Assembly: GCF_900142935.1 (NCBI RefSeq)
Contig: NZ_FSRS01000001.1
Coordinates: 2,552,001 to 2,616,000, forward strand
Length of the DNA stretch: 64,000 nt
Source: Rhodovulum sp. ES.010
GTDB lineage: Bacteria; Pseudomonadota; Alphaproteobacteria; Rhodobacterales; Rhodobacteraceae
Direction of reading: 5' to 3'
Shown here: in pieces, positions 1 through 8,269 of the stretch
How positions within the stretch are numbered: the stretch's first letter is position 1
How the letters are laid out: each line of letters opens with the position of its first letter
Translations under genes and position numbers: made by a program
The notes under the pieces: generated by a model
Told to the model about the DNA's origin: nothing
Database searches by the model: none
The model's input: only the letters and a program-made list of their open reading frames with translations

Positions 1-42
1 CATTATGAGCGTGAGCCACTCGATACCGATTTCAAGACCCAT
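1..42 (-). CDS. dctM: TRAP transporter large permease (DctM), first 14 codons only
   Basis: An ATG on the minus strand starts three bases after the stop of the small permease gene and stays open to the window edge, giving MGLEIGIEWLTLIM. That position and a hydrophobic start fit the large 12-helix membrane subunit (DctM family) that normally follows dctQ in dctPQM operons. Only 14 codons are visible, so the assignment rests mainly on gene order. Confidence 0.6.
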   Translation of the reverse strand, partial: MGLEIGIEWLTLIM

Positions 43-45
43 GGA

Positions 46-1356
46 TCACGCCCCCTGCCGGATGGCGCGGATGTCCTTGCCGAACTTCGAGATGCCTTGC
101 AGCACCAGCAGAAGACCGCCCATCACCATCACCCATTTCATCGGCCACAAGGGCACTTCCCATTCGTTGAAGCTGATCTCGCCCCAGCGGATCGCCGGAT
201 CGGTCCATTGATCGAGGCTCAGGCTGCCCAGCATCTCGATCAGCGTCAGGTCGCTGCGCGCCCAGTCGGAGATCACCGAGTTGCCCGAAGGCACCGCGAT
301 CGCGTCCATCGCGAAGATCCACGAGGTCACCAGAAGCGTGCCCGCGAAGATGAAGAAGAAGACCGAGGTGAACAGGTCCACCCATGCCTTCCTCCGCCGC
401 GACAGCGGCGCGTAGAACACGTCCACCCGCACATGGGTTTCGGTCAGCATCGCGTAGGTGCCCGCGATCAGGTATTGCATGCCGAACATCAGGTACATCG
501 CCTCGTGCGCCCAGTTCGTGGGGCTGTTGAACACGTAGCGGGCGATGACCTCGTAATAGTAGACGAAGACGGCGATCACCGCCCAGTAGGCGACGAACTC
601 GCCGCAGAACAGCGACAGCCGGTCGATCCAGTTCGTGGCATATTCGCGGTCGTGCTTGGGGCCTTCCTCGGCCTCGATCGCCTCCAGCGCCAGTTCGGCT
701 TCCGTCTTGCGCTCGTCGGGCAGGTTGGCGTTGGCCTTGCGCACCATGAAGGGCAAGAGCACCGCGTCGATGGCCAGAAGTGCCAGGATCAGATAGAACG
801 CCCGCCCGGCCCAGTTCGACCAGCCCTGCCGCGCCTCGGCCGCCGCGTCGCGCTGCGGCCCGAACTCCTCTATCGCGGCGCGGGCCTCGACCAGCCGCCG
901 CTCGCCGGTCTCGATGGTCTCCTGCGCGCGCTCCAGCCGCCGCTCGGCGCTGCGCAGCGCGAAACTGCCTTCTTCGGCCCCGGCCACCTCGGCCTCGAGC
1001 GCGGGCAGGCTTTCGCGGGCCTCGGCGATCCTTGGCTCCTCGCGGGCCAGCGTCCGCTCGGCCACCCGCATCTGGTTGGCCATGTCGGACAGGACCGACC
1101 GCGCGTCCTGCTCCTGGCCGTTGGCATAGAGGATGAACACGAAGATCGGGATGTAGACCAGCCCGACAAGGTTCTTCAGGTAGAAGCGGTGCAGGCCGAT
1201 GATCCCGCCGGTGACGAGGATCAGGTAGCCCAGCGCCGAGGAATAGCGGCGCTGCGCGGGCCGCGGGCGGCGCGCCAGCACCATGGCGACGATCGGAAAC
1301 ACGATCAGGCCGACCCAGTAGAGCCAGTGCGGCAGCGTAAAGCTGAGACCAGGCAT
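46..1356 (-). CDS. dctQ: TRAP transporter small permease (DctQ) with N-terminal TM2 domain and coiled coil
   Basis: Small membrane subunit of a TRAP transporter, which takes up an organic acid with the sodium or proton gradient together with DctP and DctM. The DctQ core is in the C-terminal half (about residues 245-430, with the typical HVRVDVFY near 308-315). The first half is not standard: helices at about 11-28 and 43-80 carry a TM2-like motif, GIIGLHRFYLKN near 51-62. A charged segment of about 90-178, rich in Glu, Arg and Ala, looks like a coiled coil, and another helix lies near 185-205. At 436 residues it is about twice the length of most DctQ proteins. It sits between dctP and dctM. 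The DctQ identity is firm; the role of the extra half is unknown. Confidence 0.88.
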   Translation of the reverse strand: MPGLSFTLPHWLYWVGLIVFPIVAMVLARRPRPAQRRYSSALGYLILVTGGIIGLHRFYLKNLVGLVYIPIFVFILYANGQEQDARSVLSDMANQMRVAERTLAREEPRIAEARESLPALEAEVAGAEEGSFALRSAERRLERAQETIETGERRLVEARAAIEEFGPQRDAAAEARQGWSNWAGRAFYLILALLAIDAVLLPFMVRKANANLPDERKTEAELALEAIEAEEGPKHDREYATNWIDRLSLFCGEFVAYWAVIAVFVYYYEVIARYVFNSPTNWAHEAMYLMFGMQYLIAGTYAMLTETHVRVDVFYAPLSRRRKAWVDLFTSVFFFIFAGTLLVTSWIFAMDAIAVPSGNSVISDWARSDLTLIEMLGSLSLDQWTDPAIRWGEISFNEWEVPLWPMKWVMVMGGLLLVLQGISKFGKDIRAIRQGA

Positions 1357-1383
1357 TGCGGAGTCCTGTTGTCGAGAGGTCGA

Positions 1384-1424
1384 AAATGCCGCCCGGAACG
1401 CGTGAGATGCGCGCCCCGGGCGGC
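1384..1424 (-). terminator. Intercistronic hairpin between dctP and dctQ
   Basis: A perfect 9-bp inverted repeat, GCCGCCCGG at 1388-1396 and CCGGGCGGC at 1416-1424, lies in the 97-base dctP-dctQ gap. On the minus strand it is followed by ATTTTCG. This could be a leaky terminator or an RNA-stabilising hairpin keeping the abundant binding protein above the permeases, as is common in such operons. The T-run is short, so partial termination is an inference. Confidence 0.5.
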
Positions 1425-1453
1425 CGGTCTGGTGTCGCGGAGTCAGGCCGCGA

Positions 1454-2554
1454 TCAGATGTCGAGGTCCAGCCCCTCGACCTGCTCGGGCGTGACGTAGC
1501 CCAGCGAGCCGGACATCATGTAGTCGAGCTGGATCTTGAACACGCGCGCCGCGTTCGGATCGCGGTTGGCGTATTTGAACCAGATCGGCACCGCGACCTC
1601 GGTCAGCAGTTCGACGTCGTCCTGGGTCAGGCGCGTGACCTCGGTGCCGTCGGCCTCGAACTTGGCCCAGGCCTCCTGGTCGGCAGCCTGGATCGCGGCG
1701 TGGTGCATGTCCGAATAGGTGTGCGTCTCCATCTCGACGAATTGCTGCATCTCGGGGCTCAGCGCGTCCCAGGCCTGCTGGCGCACGGTGATATCCATCA
1801 GGTCGACCGGCTGGTAGACCGACATGAAGCCCGGAGGGCCCATCGAGATGTAGTCGGTCACCTGGCTGAAGCCCAGCGCGTAGTTGACCGCCGGGCCGAC
1901 GTAGTCCGCCACGTCGATGGTGCCCTTTTCCAGCGCCGGGAAGATCTCGGACCCGGGCAGAACCGTGGTTTCCGCCCCGATCTCGGTGAACACCTCGGCC
2001 ACCATGCCGCCCGGCAGGCGCATCTTGCGGCCGCGGAAATCGTCGATCGAGCGGATCGGCACCTTGGAGTGGATGATGTTCGGCCCGTGATGCACGGGGC
2101 CGACGTAATGCATGCCCTGCTGGGCAAACAGCTCGCGCGCGATGTCGATGCCGCCGAGCCCGTAGAAGAACACGTCGAACTCGTGCGGGTTGCGCAGGCC
2201 CAGCGGATAGCTGGTCAGGAAGGTCGCGGCCGGCACGATGCCCTGGGCGTAGATCGTGAACGGGTTGATCGCGTCCAGCACGCCGTTCTTCACCGCGTCG
2301 TAAAGCTGGAAGTCGCCCACCACGTCATTCGCGCCGAAGGGCTGGAAGGCCAGCTCGCCGCCGGTCTTCTCCTGGATCGTGGCGCACCAGTCCTTGAAGA
2401 TCTGCAGGCCGGCCCCGCCCGGCCACGAAGTCTGGATCTTCCAGGTGGTGCCGTTGGCCTGGGCACCCGCGATATGCGGCGCGGCCAGGGTCGCCGCGCC
2501 AGCCCCGGCCAGGGTGCGAATGGCGTTCCGGCGCGTTGTTCTTGTATCGGTCAT
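1454..2554 (-). CDS. dctP: TRAP transporter substrate-binding protein, TakP-like (DctP family)
   Basis: Periplasmic solute-binding protein of the TRAP system. The 366-residue product begins with a Tat-like signal (TRRNAIR at 7-13, then a hydrophobic stretch and a likely cleavage near AGAQA, residue 33). The body carries the conserved FRGRKMRLPGG segment, whose Arg normally holds the ligand carboxylate, and EKGTIDVADYVGP. These resemble the subfamily for 2-oxo acids and other monocarboxylates (TakP). The ATG at 2554 was chosen over longer reading frames because GGGAGG lies just upstream and the signal peptide begins there. dctQ and dctM follow. The exact substrate cannot be read from sequence. 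The neighbouring nonulosonate genes do not show that it carries sialic acid. Confidence 0.9.
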   Translation of the reverse strand: MTDTRTTRRNAIRTLAGAGAATLAAPHIAGAQANGTTWKIQTSWPGGAGLQIFKDWCATIQEKTGGELAFQPFGANDVVGDFQLYDAVKNGVLDAINPFTIYAQGIVPAATFLTSYPLGLRNPHEFDVFFYGLGGIDIARELFAQQGMHYVGPVHHGPNIIHSKVPIRSIDDFRGRKMRLPGGMVAEVFTEIGAETTVLPGSEIFPALEKGTIDVADYVGPAVNYALGFSQVTDYISMGPPGFMSVYQPVDLMDITVRQQAWDALSPEMQQFVEMETHTYSDMHHAAIQAADQEAWAKFEADGTEVTRLTQDDVELLTEVAVPIWFKYANRDPNAARVFKIQLDYMMSGSLGYVTPEQVEGLDLDI

Positions 2555-2741
2555 GTTATCCTCCCAAGTGATGCAGGCCCCCGCCCGCGGTCGCATACTA
2601 GGCGCAGCCGCCGAAATTGGTAAAGGAACTTTTCCAAATGCAGAGGTCGGGCAAGGGGTCAACGTCGCGCTTGCCTTGGCCGTGCCACTCGGGGCAGACC
2701 CGTCTGGCCCGCGGCGTAGGACAGCAACAGGGTCGAGAAAG

Positions 2742-3368
2742 ATGAAGGCAATGGCGACGGAACGCGCCGAGACACCGCAGGAGATGCACCTGTCCGCCGC
2801 GCGGCCGGTCAGCCATGTGCTCGACAAGGTCGCGCAGGCGGCCGAGGGCGAGGCAATGCGCCTGCGCGAACTGATCGAGGCGCTGGGGGCGGCCTCGTTC
2901 CTGCCGCTGATGATGGTGCCCGCGCTTGCCGTGGTGTCGCCGCTGAGCGGCATTCCCGGCTTCTCCAGCCTGTGCGGGCTGACCATCGGCCTCTTCGCCG
3001 CGCAGATGATCACGCGGCGGCGCCATGTCTGGGCGCCCCGATGGCTGATGCATCGCGAGATCTCGACCCCGAAGGCCCGCCGCGCCGTCGCGTGGCTGCG
3101 CCGTCCCGCGCGGTGGCTGGAACGCACCGCCCGCCCGCGTCTCGGCGCGCTGGTGCGCCCGCCTTTCTCCATCCTGCCGGAACTCGCCTGCCTCGTGGCC
3201 GGACTCGCCATGCCGTTTCTCGAACTCTTCCCGTTCTCCTCGTCGCTTCTGGGGCTTTCGGTGGTGGTGTTGAGCGTGGCGATGCTGACCCGCGACGGGC
3301 TGCTCGCCCTCGTCGGCATGGCCCCCTTCGCCGGGGCGGTCGCCCTCGTGGTCGCACTGGTCGGCTGA
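2742..3368 (+). CDS. exoD: ExoD-family membrane protein (exopolysaccharide synthesis)
   Basis: A protein of about 208 residues with the ExoD layout: a soluble N-terminus, then hydrophobic segments (near SFLPLMMVPALAVVSP, PGFSSLCGLTIGLFAAQM and the C-terminal 60 residues) separated by an Arg-rich loop (RRRHVWAPRW). ExoD was described in Sinorhizobium, where it affects exopolysaccharide and alkaline tolerance; its biochemical action is unknown. It is divergent from dctP. Two in-frame ATGs, 2742 and 2751, are possible and neither has an ideally spaced Shine-Dalgarno sequence. Confidence 0.75.
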   Translation: MKAMATERAETPQEMHLSAARPVSHVLDKVAQAAEGEAMRLRELIEALGAASFLPLMMVPALAVVSPLSGIPGFSSLCGLTIGLFAAQMITRRRHVWAPRWLMHREISTPKARRAVAWLRRPARWLERTARPRLGALVRPPFSILPELACLVAGLAMPFLELFPFSSSLLGLSVVVLSVAMLTRDGLLALVGMAPFAGAVALVVALVG

Positions 3369-3388
3369 CTGGCGCGGACGTCGCTCTT

Positions 3389-4087
3389 CTAGCCGTCGCC
3401 TTCGCCCCGCAGGAGAAGCGACGCAAGTTCGAAGTCGAGCAGGGTATCTATGTCGACCGATCTCTCCGCGGGCATCAAACACGCCCGCGTTTCCTCCGTT
3501 ACAAACCGGCCTTCCTGCCTGAACCACGCCACGTCCACCACATAAACGGCGCCGTTGATGTGGTATGCGGGCGGCCGATCCTGGCGTCGGCCCGAACTGG
3601 CGGGAGGCTCGAGCAAGCGCTGCAGACGGTTGTCCGGGCGGAGTGCGAAGGCCGAGTAGGGGGACTTGGAGGCTTCCGTGACCGTGACGACCGACGGAGC
3701 GCCCGTTCCCACGCTTGCCTCGAGACACATGTCGATGTCCTGCGCCCTGCGCAGGGGCGATGTCGGTTGCAGCAAGACGAGCAGGTCGTAATCCCCGGCG
3801 AGGCGGTCGAGCGCGTCCAGGACCACCGGCGCGGACCCGGTCTCGTCCGTCGCCAATTCCGCCGGGCGCACGAACGGCGCTTCGGCGCCGGCTTGCACCG
3901 CTGCCGCGATGATTTCGCCAGAGTCCGACGAGATCACGATACGGTCGATGTAGCCGGACGCTTTCGCGGCCTCGACGGTCCACGCGACCAACGGGCGGCC
4001 CTGCAAGGGGCGCACGTTCTTTCCGGGAAGACCTTTGGAACCTCCGCGCGCGGTGACGAGGGCGAGAACCTTCTTTCCGGCGATCAT
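3389..4087 (-). CDS. neuA: Acylneuraminate (nonulosonate) cytidylyltransferase
   Basis: Activates a nonulosonic acid with CTP to give CMP-sugar for glycosyltransfer in the cytoplasm. The 232-residue protein has the family N-terminus ARGGSKGLPGKN, the LLQPTSPLR motif, and SVDIDTLLDFE near the C-terminus. It is the last gene of the capK-like-neuC-neuB-femAB-methyltransferase operon. A 210-base spacer separates it from the methyltransferase, unlike the overlapping junctions upstream. No strong Shine-Dalgarno sequence is seen. Sequence alone cannot tell CMP-Neu5Ac from CMP-legionaminate synthetase. The upstream hydrolysing 2-epimerase argues against pseudaminate. Confidence 0.85.
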   Translation of the reverse strand: MIAGKKVLALVTARGGSKGLPGKNVRPLQGRPLVAWTVEAAKASGYIDRIVISSDSGEIIAAAVQAGAEAPFVRPAELATDETGSAPVVLDALDRLAGDYDLLVLLQPTSPLRRAQDIDMCLEASVGTGAPSVVTVTEASKSPYSAFALRPDNRLQRLLEPPASSGRRQDRPPAYHINGAVYVVDVAWFRQEGRFVTEETRACLMPAERSVDIDTLLDFELASLLLRGEGDG

Positions 4088-4297
4088 TCCGCGGCCGTCC
4101 CCGGTGCTCTGCCACGCCGTGACGCATCCGAACGGAGGGATCGGGCCTTCCGGCTTCCAAGGACGCCCCCTGAACGATCACCCATCGCGATCACCTCATA
4201 CCGTTGTGGCAATGCCCGCGCCGGGGCCGAGCGGACTCCGTCGCCTGCAGGAGGAGGCACCCGGAAACGCGGCCCCCCGCTCCGCGCGGTTTCGTCG

Positions 4298-4966
4298 TCA
4301 CGGCTTCCGGCCGGAGATGACCCACTCGCGCACCTCGCGAGAGCCGTTTCGATCGCTGCGGATGACATAGTCCACCGAAAGCCCTTCGAAACCGGAATAG
4401 AGGTCCTCGATTTCATCTTCGGCGGTCAGTCGCACGACGCCATACCCCTTGTTGAAGGGGCCATCCGGGATTTCCAGGTAGGTGTTGCGCTCGCCTTCGA
4501 GGCGCCGACCGGTGGCCTCGCCGGACGTCCCGGTCATGAAGGTCTTCGAGAAGAACAGCCCCCCCGGCTTCAGCACCCGGCGCGCCTCGGCGACAATGCG
4601 GCGCGAATCCGCATAGGTGTTGGCATAGATGCATTCGATGTCCAGAACGCAATCGAACGCGCCCTCCGGGTATGGAAGGGCCATGGCGTCCCCCCGGTCC
4701 AGGCGGGCTGCCAACCCCCGCGCGGCCAGACGCTCCGCGGCACGATCCAGGGCAACCCGGCTGCCGTCCAGACCCGTCGCATCGAAACCTTCCTGGGCCA
4801 GGAACATCAGGTTTGCGCCCGCCCCGCAGCCGAGTTCCAGCACCTTGACCGCGTTGCGCTCGGGCGCGTCGAAATAGGTCCTGCCGATGAAGCGCACGAG
4901 CTCTTCGGGGGGATAGCTGCCCCAGTTCTTCGTGCGGAAGACATCGTCCCAGCCTGGGTCCCACAT
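4298..4966 (-). CDS. Class I SAM-dependent methyltransferase
   Basis: A 222-residue Rossmann-fold methyltransferase with SAM motif I VLELGCGAGAN and the acidic LDGS at the end of strand 2. FDCVLDIECIYAN follows, then RRVLKPGGLFF (methyltransferase-11 type). The ATG at 4966 is two bases past the stop of the FemAB-like gene, so the two are probably translationally coupled. Its place inside the nonulosonate operon suggests that it methylates a sugar, an intermediate or the finished glycan, but the acceptor is unknown. Confidence 0.8.
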   Translation of the reverse strand: MWDPGWDDVFRTKNWGSYPPEELVRFIGRTYFDAPERNAVKVLELGCGAGANLMFLAQEGFDATGLDGSRVALDRAAERLAARGLAARLDRGDAMALPYPEGAFDCVLDIECIYANTYADSRRIVAEARRVLKPGGLFFSKTFMTGTSGEATGRRLEGERNTYLEIPDGPFNKGYGVVRLTAEDEIEDLYSGFEGLSVDYVIRSDRNGSREVREWVISGRKP

Positions 4967-4968
4967 GC

Positions 4969-6024
4969 TCAATGATACCTGTACTTGAGGAAGCGCTGTC
5001 CGAAACGCTCTGCGGCGTCGGGGTGTTCTTCGGCCCACCAATCGCACACGCGGCGATAGGTTTCGTCGTCCGCCAGGTACTTGCCATACTGGAACACGGC
5101 ACGTTCGGGGGAATACCCGGCCTTGAACTTCAAGAGACTGTCCTTGGGGTCCGGGGTGCGGCCGCCGCCGAAATGGAGCTTCTCCCAGGGGCCGCCCAGC
5201 AGATCCATGGCCACGGCGTGCCGCAGCATGTTGTTGGGAACGAGGGCATTGAATGCCGCCAGGCTCGAGGACAGATGGTAATGTGCCCAGCGCCGCGACA
5301 AAAGGATCAAGGCACCGCCAAGAAGGCGCCCTTCATGCCGGGCCAGATACACTCTGAACGCCTCTTGCCCCAGATCGGCCATGCGCAGGAAATAGTCCTC
5401 GCCGAAGAAGTAGCCTTCGTCGGCGCCAAGCTCCACCATGTGGTCTTCGTACACCGCCGCAAAGGTGCGCAGGGCCTCGGTGTCGCTCCGCGCGACCACC
5501 TCGACGCCAGCCTTCTGCCCCTTGCGTACCTTGTTTCGGGTCTGGCCGGAATATTCGGCCCAAACCTCTTCCGGCGACTTGTCCAGGCTCAGGACAACCG
5601 TCTCGCGATCCCGAACAACCTCGACGAACGCATCTGGACAGAAACGACCATTCTCAAGCAGCGGATGCAGGCGCATGAAGCCGCAGACGACGTTGCGGTC
5701 ACGACTGACGTCGCCCAACGCGCGCCATGCCTCGGCCAGAAAATCCGGCGCGCTGCATGTGGCCAGCGGCCCACCATAGCCGTAGGGCGTTTCGAAGTCA
5801 TAGGCGGGACGGCTGAGGGCGGGGCAATCGATTTGCCGCACCAGCCAGGGCATGAAGAACAGTTCCCCGTCGGCCTCGTAGAGAAAGGCCTCGGGGTGCT
5901 CGTCCGGGCCGAGGTGAAGCGCGGCGTAAGAGGCCCGAAAGTAGACATCGTCCAGGCCGACGCGCTCGAAGGCTGACAGGGCGTTCGTCCAATCGCGCGG
6001 ATCGGTCACTACACGCCCGCTCAC
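4969..6024 (-). CDS. FemAB/GNAT-like acyltransferase of the nonulosonate operon
   Basis: A 351-residue protein of the FemAB-like / BioF2 acetyltransferase group, recognised by TRNKVRKGQKAGVEV, the EGRLLGGALILLSRRWAHYHLSSS region of a GNAT fold, and WEKLHFGGGR toward the end. These enzymes transfer acyl or aminoacyl groups. A role in N-acylating the amino sugar or nonulosonate is plausible here but not shown. The start is taken as GTG at 6024: GGGAGGA lies six bases upstream and the codon overlaps the neuB stop as GTGA. A longer frame begins at TTG 6039. Confidence 0.75.
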   Translation of the reverse strand: MSGRVVTDPRDWTNALSAFERVGLDDVYFRASYAALHLGPDEHPEAFLYEADGELFFMPWLVRQIDCPALSRPAYDFETPYGYGGPLATCSAPDFLAEAWRALGDVSRDRNVVCGFMRLHPLLENGRFCPDAFVEVVRDRETVVLSLDKSPEEVWAEYSGQTRNKVRKGQKAGVEVVARSDTEALRTFAAVYEDHMVELGADEGYFFGEDYFLRMADLGQEAFRVYLARHEGRLLGGALILLSRRWAHYHLSSSLAAFNALVPNNMLRHAVAMDLLGGPWEKLHFGGGRTPDPKDSLLKFKAGYSPERAVFQYGKYLADDETYRRVCDWWAEEHPDAAERFGQRFLKYRYH

Positions 6025-7073
6025 CTCAAGTCCTCCCAATGCAGCGGCTCATCCTCCTGAAGATCGCGATTGACGGCGAACCCCAGGCAGGTGTCCAGAT
6101 GCTCGGGCGCTATGCCGCCACCGGGCCGCTTGCAGGTCAGCATCCCTTGATCCAGCCTGGTGCCGGCAGGGATCGCGTGGGCTGCCACCACGCTGCGCCG
6201 GATGCCATCGGAATTCGCAAGCTCGCTGGGTGTCGGCGTCTTCACCCCATCGCCCAGCATCGTCCGCACCTTTCGGATCGAACCGATCAGATGCGCCATT
6301 TCGTCGGCAGTCATCGAGGCGTTGTGGTCCGGTCCGGACGGTTTTCTGTCCAGCGTGAAGTGCTTTTCGATGACGCTTGCGCCCATGGCCGTCGCCGCAA
6401 TGGCCGCCTCCGGCCCGAGGGAATGATCGGACAGACCGACCGGCAGGCCGAACGCGTCGCGCAAGGTTTCCATCGCGCGGAGATTCATCTCGGCGTCCGG
6501 CGCCGGGTATTCCGAGGTGCAATGCAGGATCGTGATGTCCGTGGCACCGCCTTCACGCAACGCCGCGAGGGCCTTGTCGACCTCCCCAAGGGTCGACAGG
6601 CCCGTGGACAGTATGACGGGCAGGCGCTTGGCGCCGATGGCGTGCAAGAAAGACAGATGGGTGATTTCAGTCGACCCCACCTTGATGACCGGAATACCGA
6701 CCCGGTCGACCAGAAAATCCAGGCTCTGGAACCCGTCCGGCGTGGACAGGAACGTGATGCCCAGCGCGTCGGCCCGCTCCTTCAGTCCGAAGTGGGCGTC
6801 ATACGGAAGCGCGAGCCGGGCCGACAGCTCGTAGCGGCTTTCGGCGGCCTCCGTCGACGCCTGCATGTAGCCGACCTTGTCGGTGAAACGCCCCGTTATC
6901 TCGCCCGGAAGCCATGTCTGGAACTTGACGATATCGGCACCGGCATGGGCCGCGGCCTCCACAAGCCGCATGGCCGCCGCGGGGTCCCCGTCATGATTGA
7001 CGCCGGCCTCGGCGATGAAAAGCGGCATGCCGCGCGGCGCAAACCGGGCGAGAGCGGAAGAGAGGTCGCTCAT
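6021..7073 (-). CDS. neuB: N-acetylneuraminate (nonulosonate) synthase
   Basis: Condenses phosphoenolpyruvate with an N-acetylated hexosamine (ManNAc or a 6-deoxy relative) to make a nine-carbon acid. The 350-residue protein has the NeuB TIM barrel (FIAEAGVNHDGD near 19-30, then VKFQTW, TPDGF, KVGSTE, STGL, HCTSEYPAP, SDHS, EKHFTLD). The C-terminal SAF or antifreeze-like domain runs from about residue 285 (RRSVVAAHAIPAGTRL). It overlaps neuC at its start and the FemAB-like gene at its end by four bases each, so the genes are likely co-translated. Neu5Ac and legionaminate synthases cannot be told apart by eye. Confidence 0.92.
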   Translation of the reverse strand: MSDLSSALARFAPRGMPLFIAEAGVNHDGDPAAAMRLVEAAAHAGADIVKFQTWLPGEITGRFTDKVGYMQASTEAAESRYELSARLALPYDAHFGLKERADALGITFLSTPDGFQSLDFLVDRVGIPVIKVGSTEITHLSFLHAIGAKRLPVILSTGLSTLGEVDKALAALREGGATDITILHCTSEYPAPDAEMNLRAMETLRDAFGLPVGLSDHSLGPEAAIAATAMGASVIEKHFTLDRKPSGPDHNASMTADEMAHLIGSIRKVRTMLGDGVKTPTPSELANSDGIRRSVVAAHAIPAGTRLDQGMLTCKRPGGGIAPEHLDTCLGFAVNRDLQEDEPLHWEDLR

Positions 7074-8269
7074 GGATTCACCTTCCCGAAGGCTTCATCA
7101 AGTTGGAAGTCGACGTCATGAAAGCGCTTGGCGGCCAAACGGTCCAGCGGGCAGCTGCGCAAGACTGCCAGGATGCGCTCCGCGGCATGGCCATCACCGA
7201 AGGGGTTCTTCAGCCCGCGGATCGACGCCCGGAACCCGGACGACAGGATACGGTCGATTGCCTCTGCAATCGCTTCCCGCTCCGGGGCACAATCCACAAC
7301 GCTGGCCGGACGAAGGCGCCCCTGCTGCCGCGCGCCCACATTGACCGTGCCGATCCCGAAACTCGGTGCCTCGATCAGCCCACTGGATGAATTGCCAACA
7401 ACCCCGTCGACCAGCGACAAGGCCCCGAGATAGAGGCGGCGCCCCAGCGACTCATGGCAGCTCGCCCGATCCGAATGCCTTGAAACGAAGGCGGAAATCC
7501 TCTCGCGGATCAGGTTGTTCTCCGGGTCCGCATTGGGCATGGTGAAAATCACGCGCACATCCGAACGACGCTCAAGCGCCGCCAGAATCTCCTCGATCTG
7601 GCACTCGGACGGCACGCGATCGAGTGTCGCCGGGTGGAACGTGACCATGAGGGCGCGTCGGTCAAGAACGATGCCGGTTGCCCGTTCAAATTCCATCCGG
7701 TCGGGACGGGGATCGTTGAGGATCGCGTCGAGGCCCAGCGAGCCGACGACGAAAACCCGGCCAGGCTCCTCCCCCAGTTGCACGATGCGTTTCCCATAAG
7801 TCTCGGTGGACGTGAAATGCAGATGGGACATTTTCGTCAGGGAATGGCGGATGACGTCGTCCATTGTCCCTTCCGTCAACTGCCCCCCGGCAATATGCGC
7901 GACGGGCAGGCTTGCGGGAACTGCGGCGATTGCCGGGCACAGCATTTCAAAGCGATCGCCAAGGATCACAACGATGTCGGGGGCGAGACGGCAAAAGACA
8001 GCGGAAAAGCCCGCGATCCCCGTCGCAATGGCTCCGGCGATATCTTGAGCCCCGTCACCCCGTTGCGCCAAGTCCACGCGGGCGGCGACGGGGATGCCAT
8101 CCGCCTGTATTTCGCGCTCGGTCGTCCCGTGGGCCGGCGACAGGTGGGTGCCGGTTACAACGAGTTGAAGCTCCAGGTCGGGATCGGCCTCGACCATTCG
8201 CAACAGGTTCGCCTGCAGGCCGTATTCGGCCCGCGATCCGGTCACGACCATTATGCGGCGCGGCGTCAA
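7070..8269 (-). CDS. neuC: UDP-N-acetylglucosamine 2-epimerase, hydrolysing (NeuC type)
   Basis: Converts a UDP-N-acetylhexosamine to the free 2-epimer (ManNAc type) and UDP, the entry step to sialic or legionaminic acid. The 399-residue GT-B-like epimerase shows TGSRAEYGL at the N-terminus, ILGDRFEML, HIAGGQLTEGTMDD, VTFHPATLD and VGNSSSGLIEAPSFG. The GSRAEYG start and the GNSSSG motif are those of the NeuC/LegG branch rather than the non-hydrolysing WecB branch. It overlaps both neighbours by ATGA. Confidence 0.9.
   Translation of the reverse strand: MTPRRIMVVTGSRAEYGLQANLLRMVEADPDLELQLVVTGTHLSPAHGTTEREIQADGIPVAARVDLAQRGDGAQDIAGAIATGIAGFSAVFCRLAPDIVVILGDRFEMLCPAIAAVPASLPVAHIAGGQLTEGTMDDVIRHSLTKMSHLHFTSTETYGKRIVQLGEEPGRVFVVGSLGLDAILNDPRPDRMEFERATGIVLDRRALMVTFHPATLDRVPSECQIEEILAALERRSDVRVIFTMPNADPENNLIRERISAFVSRHSDRASCHESLGRRLYLGALSLVDGVVGNSSSGLIEAPSFGIGTVNVGARQQGRLRPASVVDCAPEREAIAEAIDRILSSGFRASIRGLKNPFGDGHAAERILAVLRSCPLDRLAAKRFHDVDFQLDEAFGKVNP

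Noticed and set aside
1..2554. Reading the TRAP transporter as a sialic acid importer (SiaPQM)
   Set aside because: The binding protein has TakP-like blocks rather than those of SiaP, and the nonulosonate operon is biosynthetic. Closeness alone does not support it.
1454..3319. dctP starting much further upstream at 3319
   Set aside because: The extension is Ser/Arg-rich and lies opposite exoD; the Tat-like signal and GGGAGG at 2554 mark the true start.
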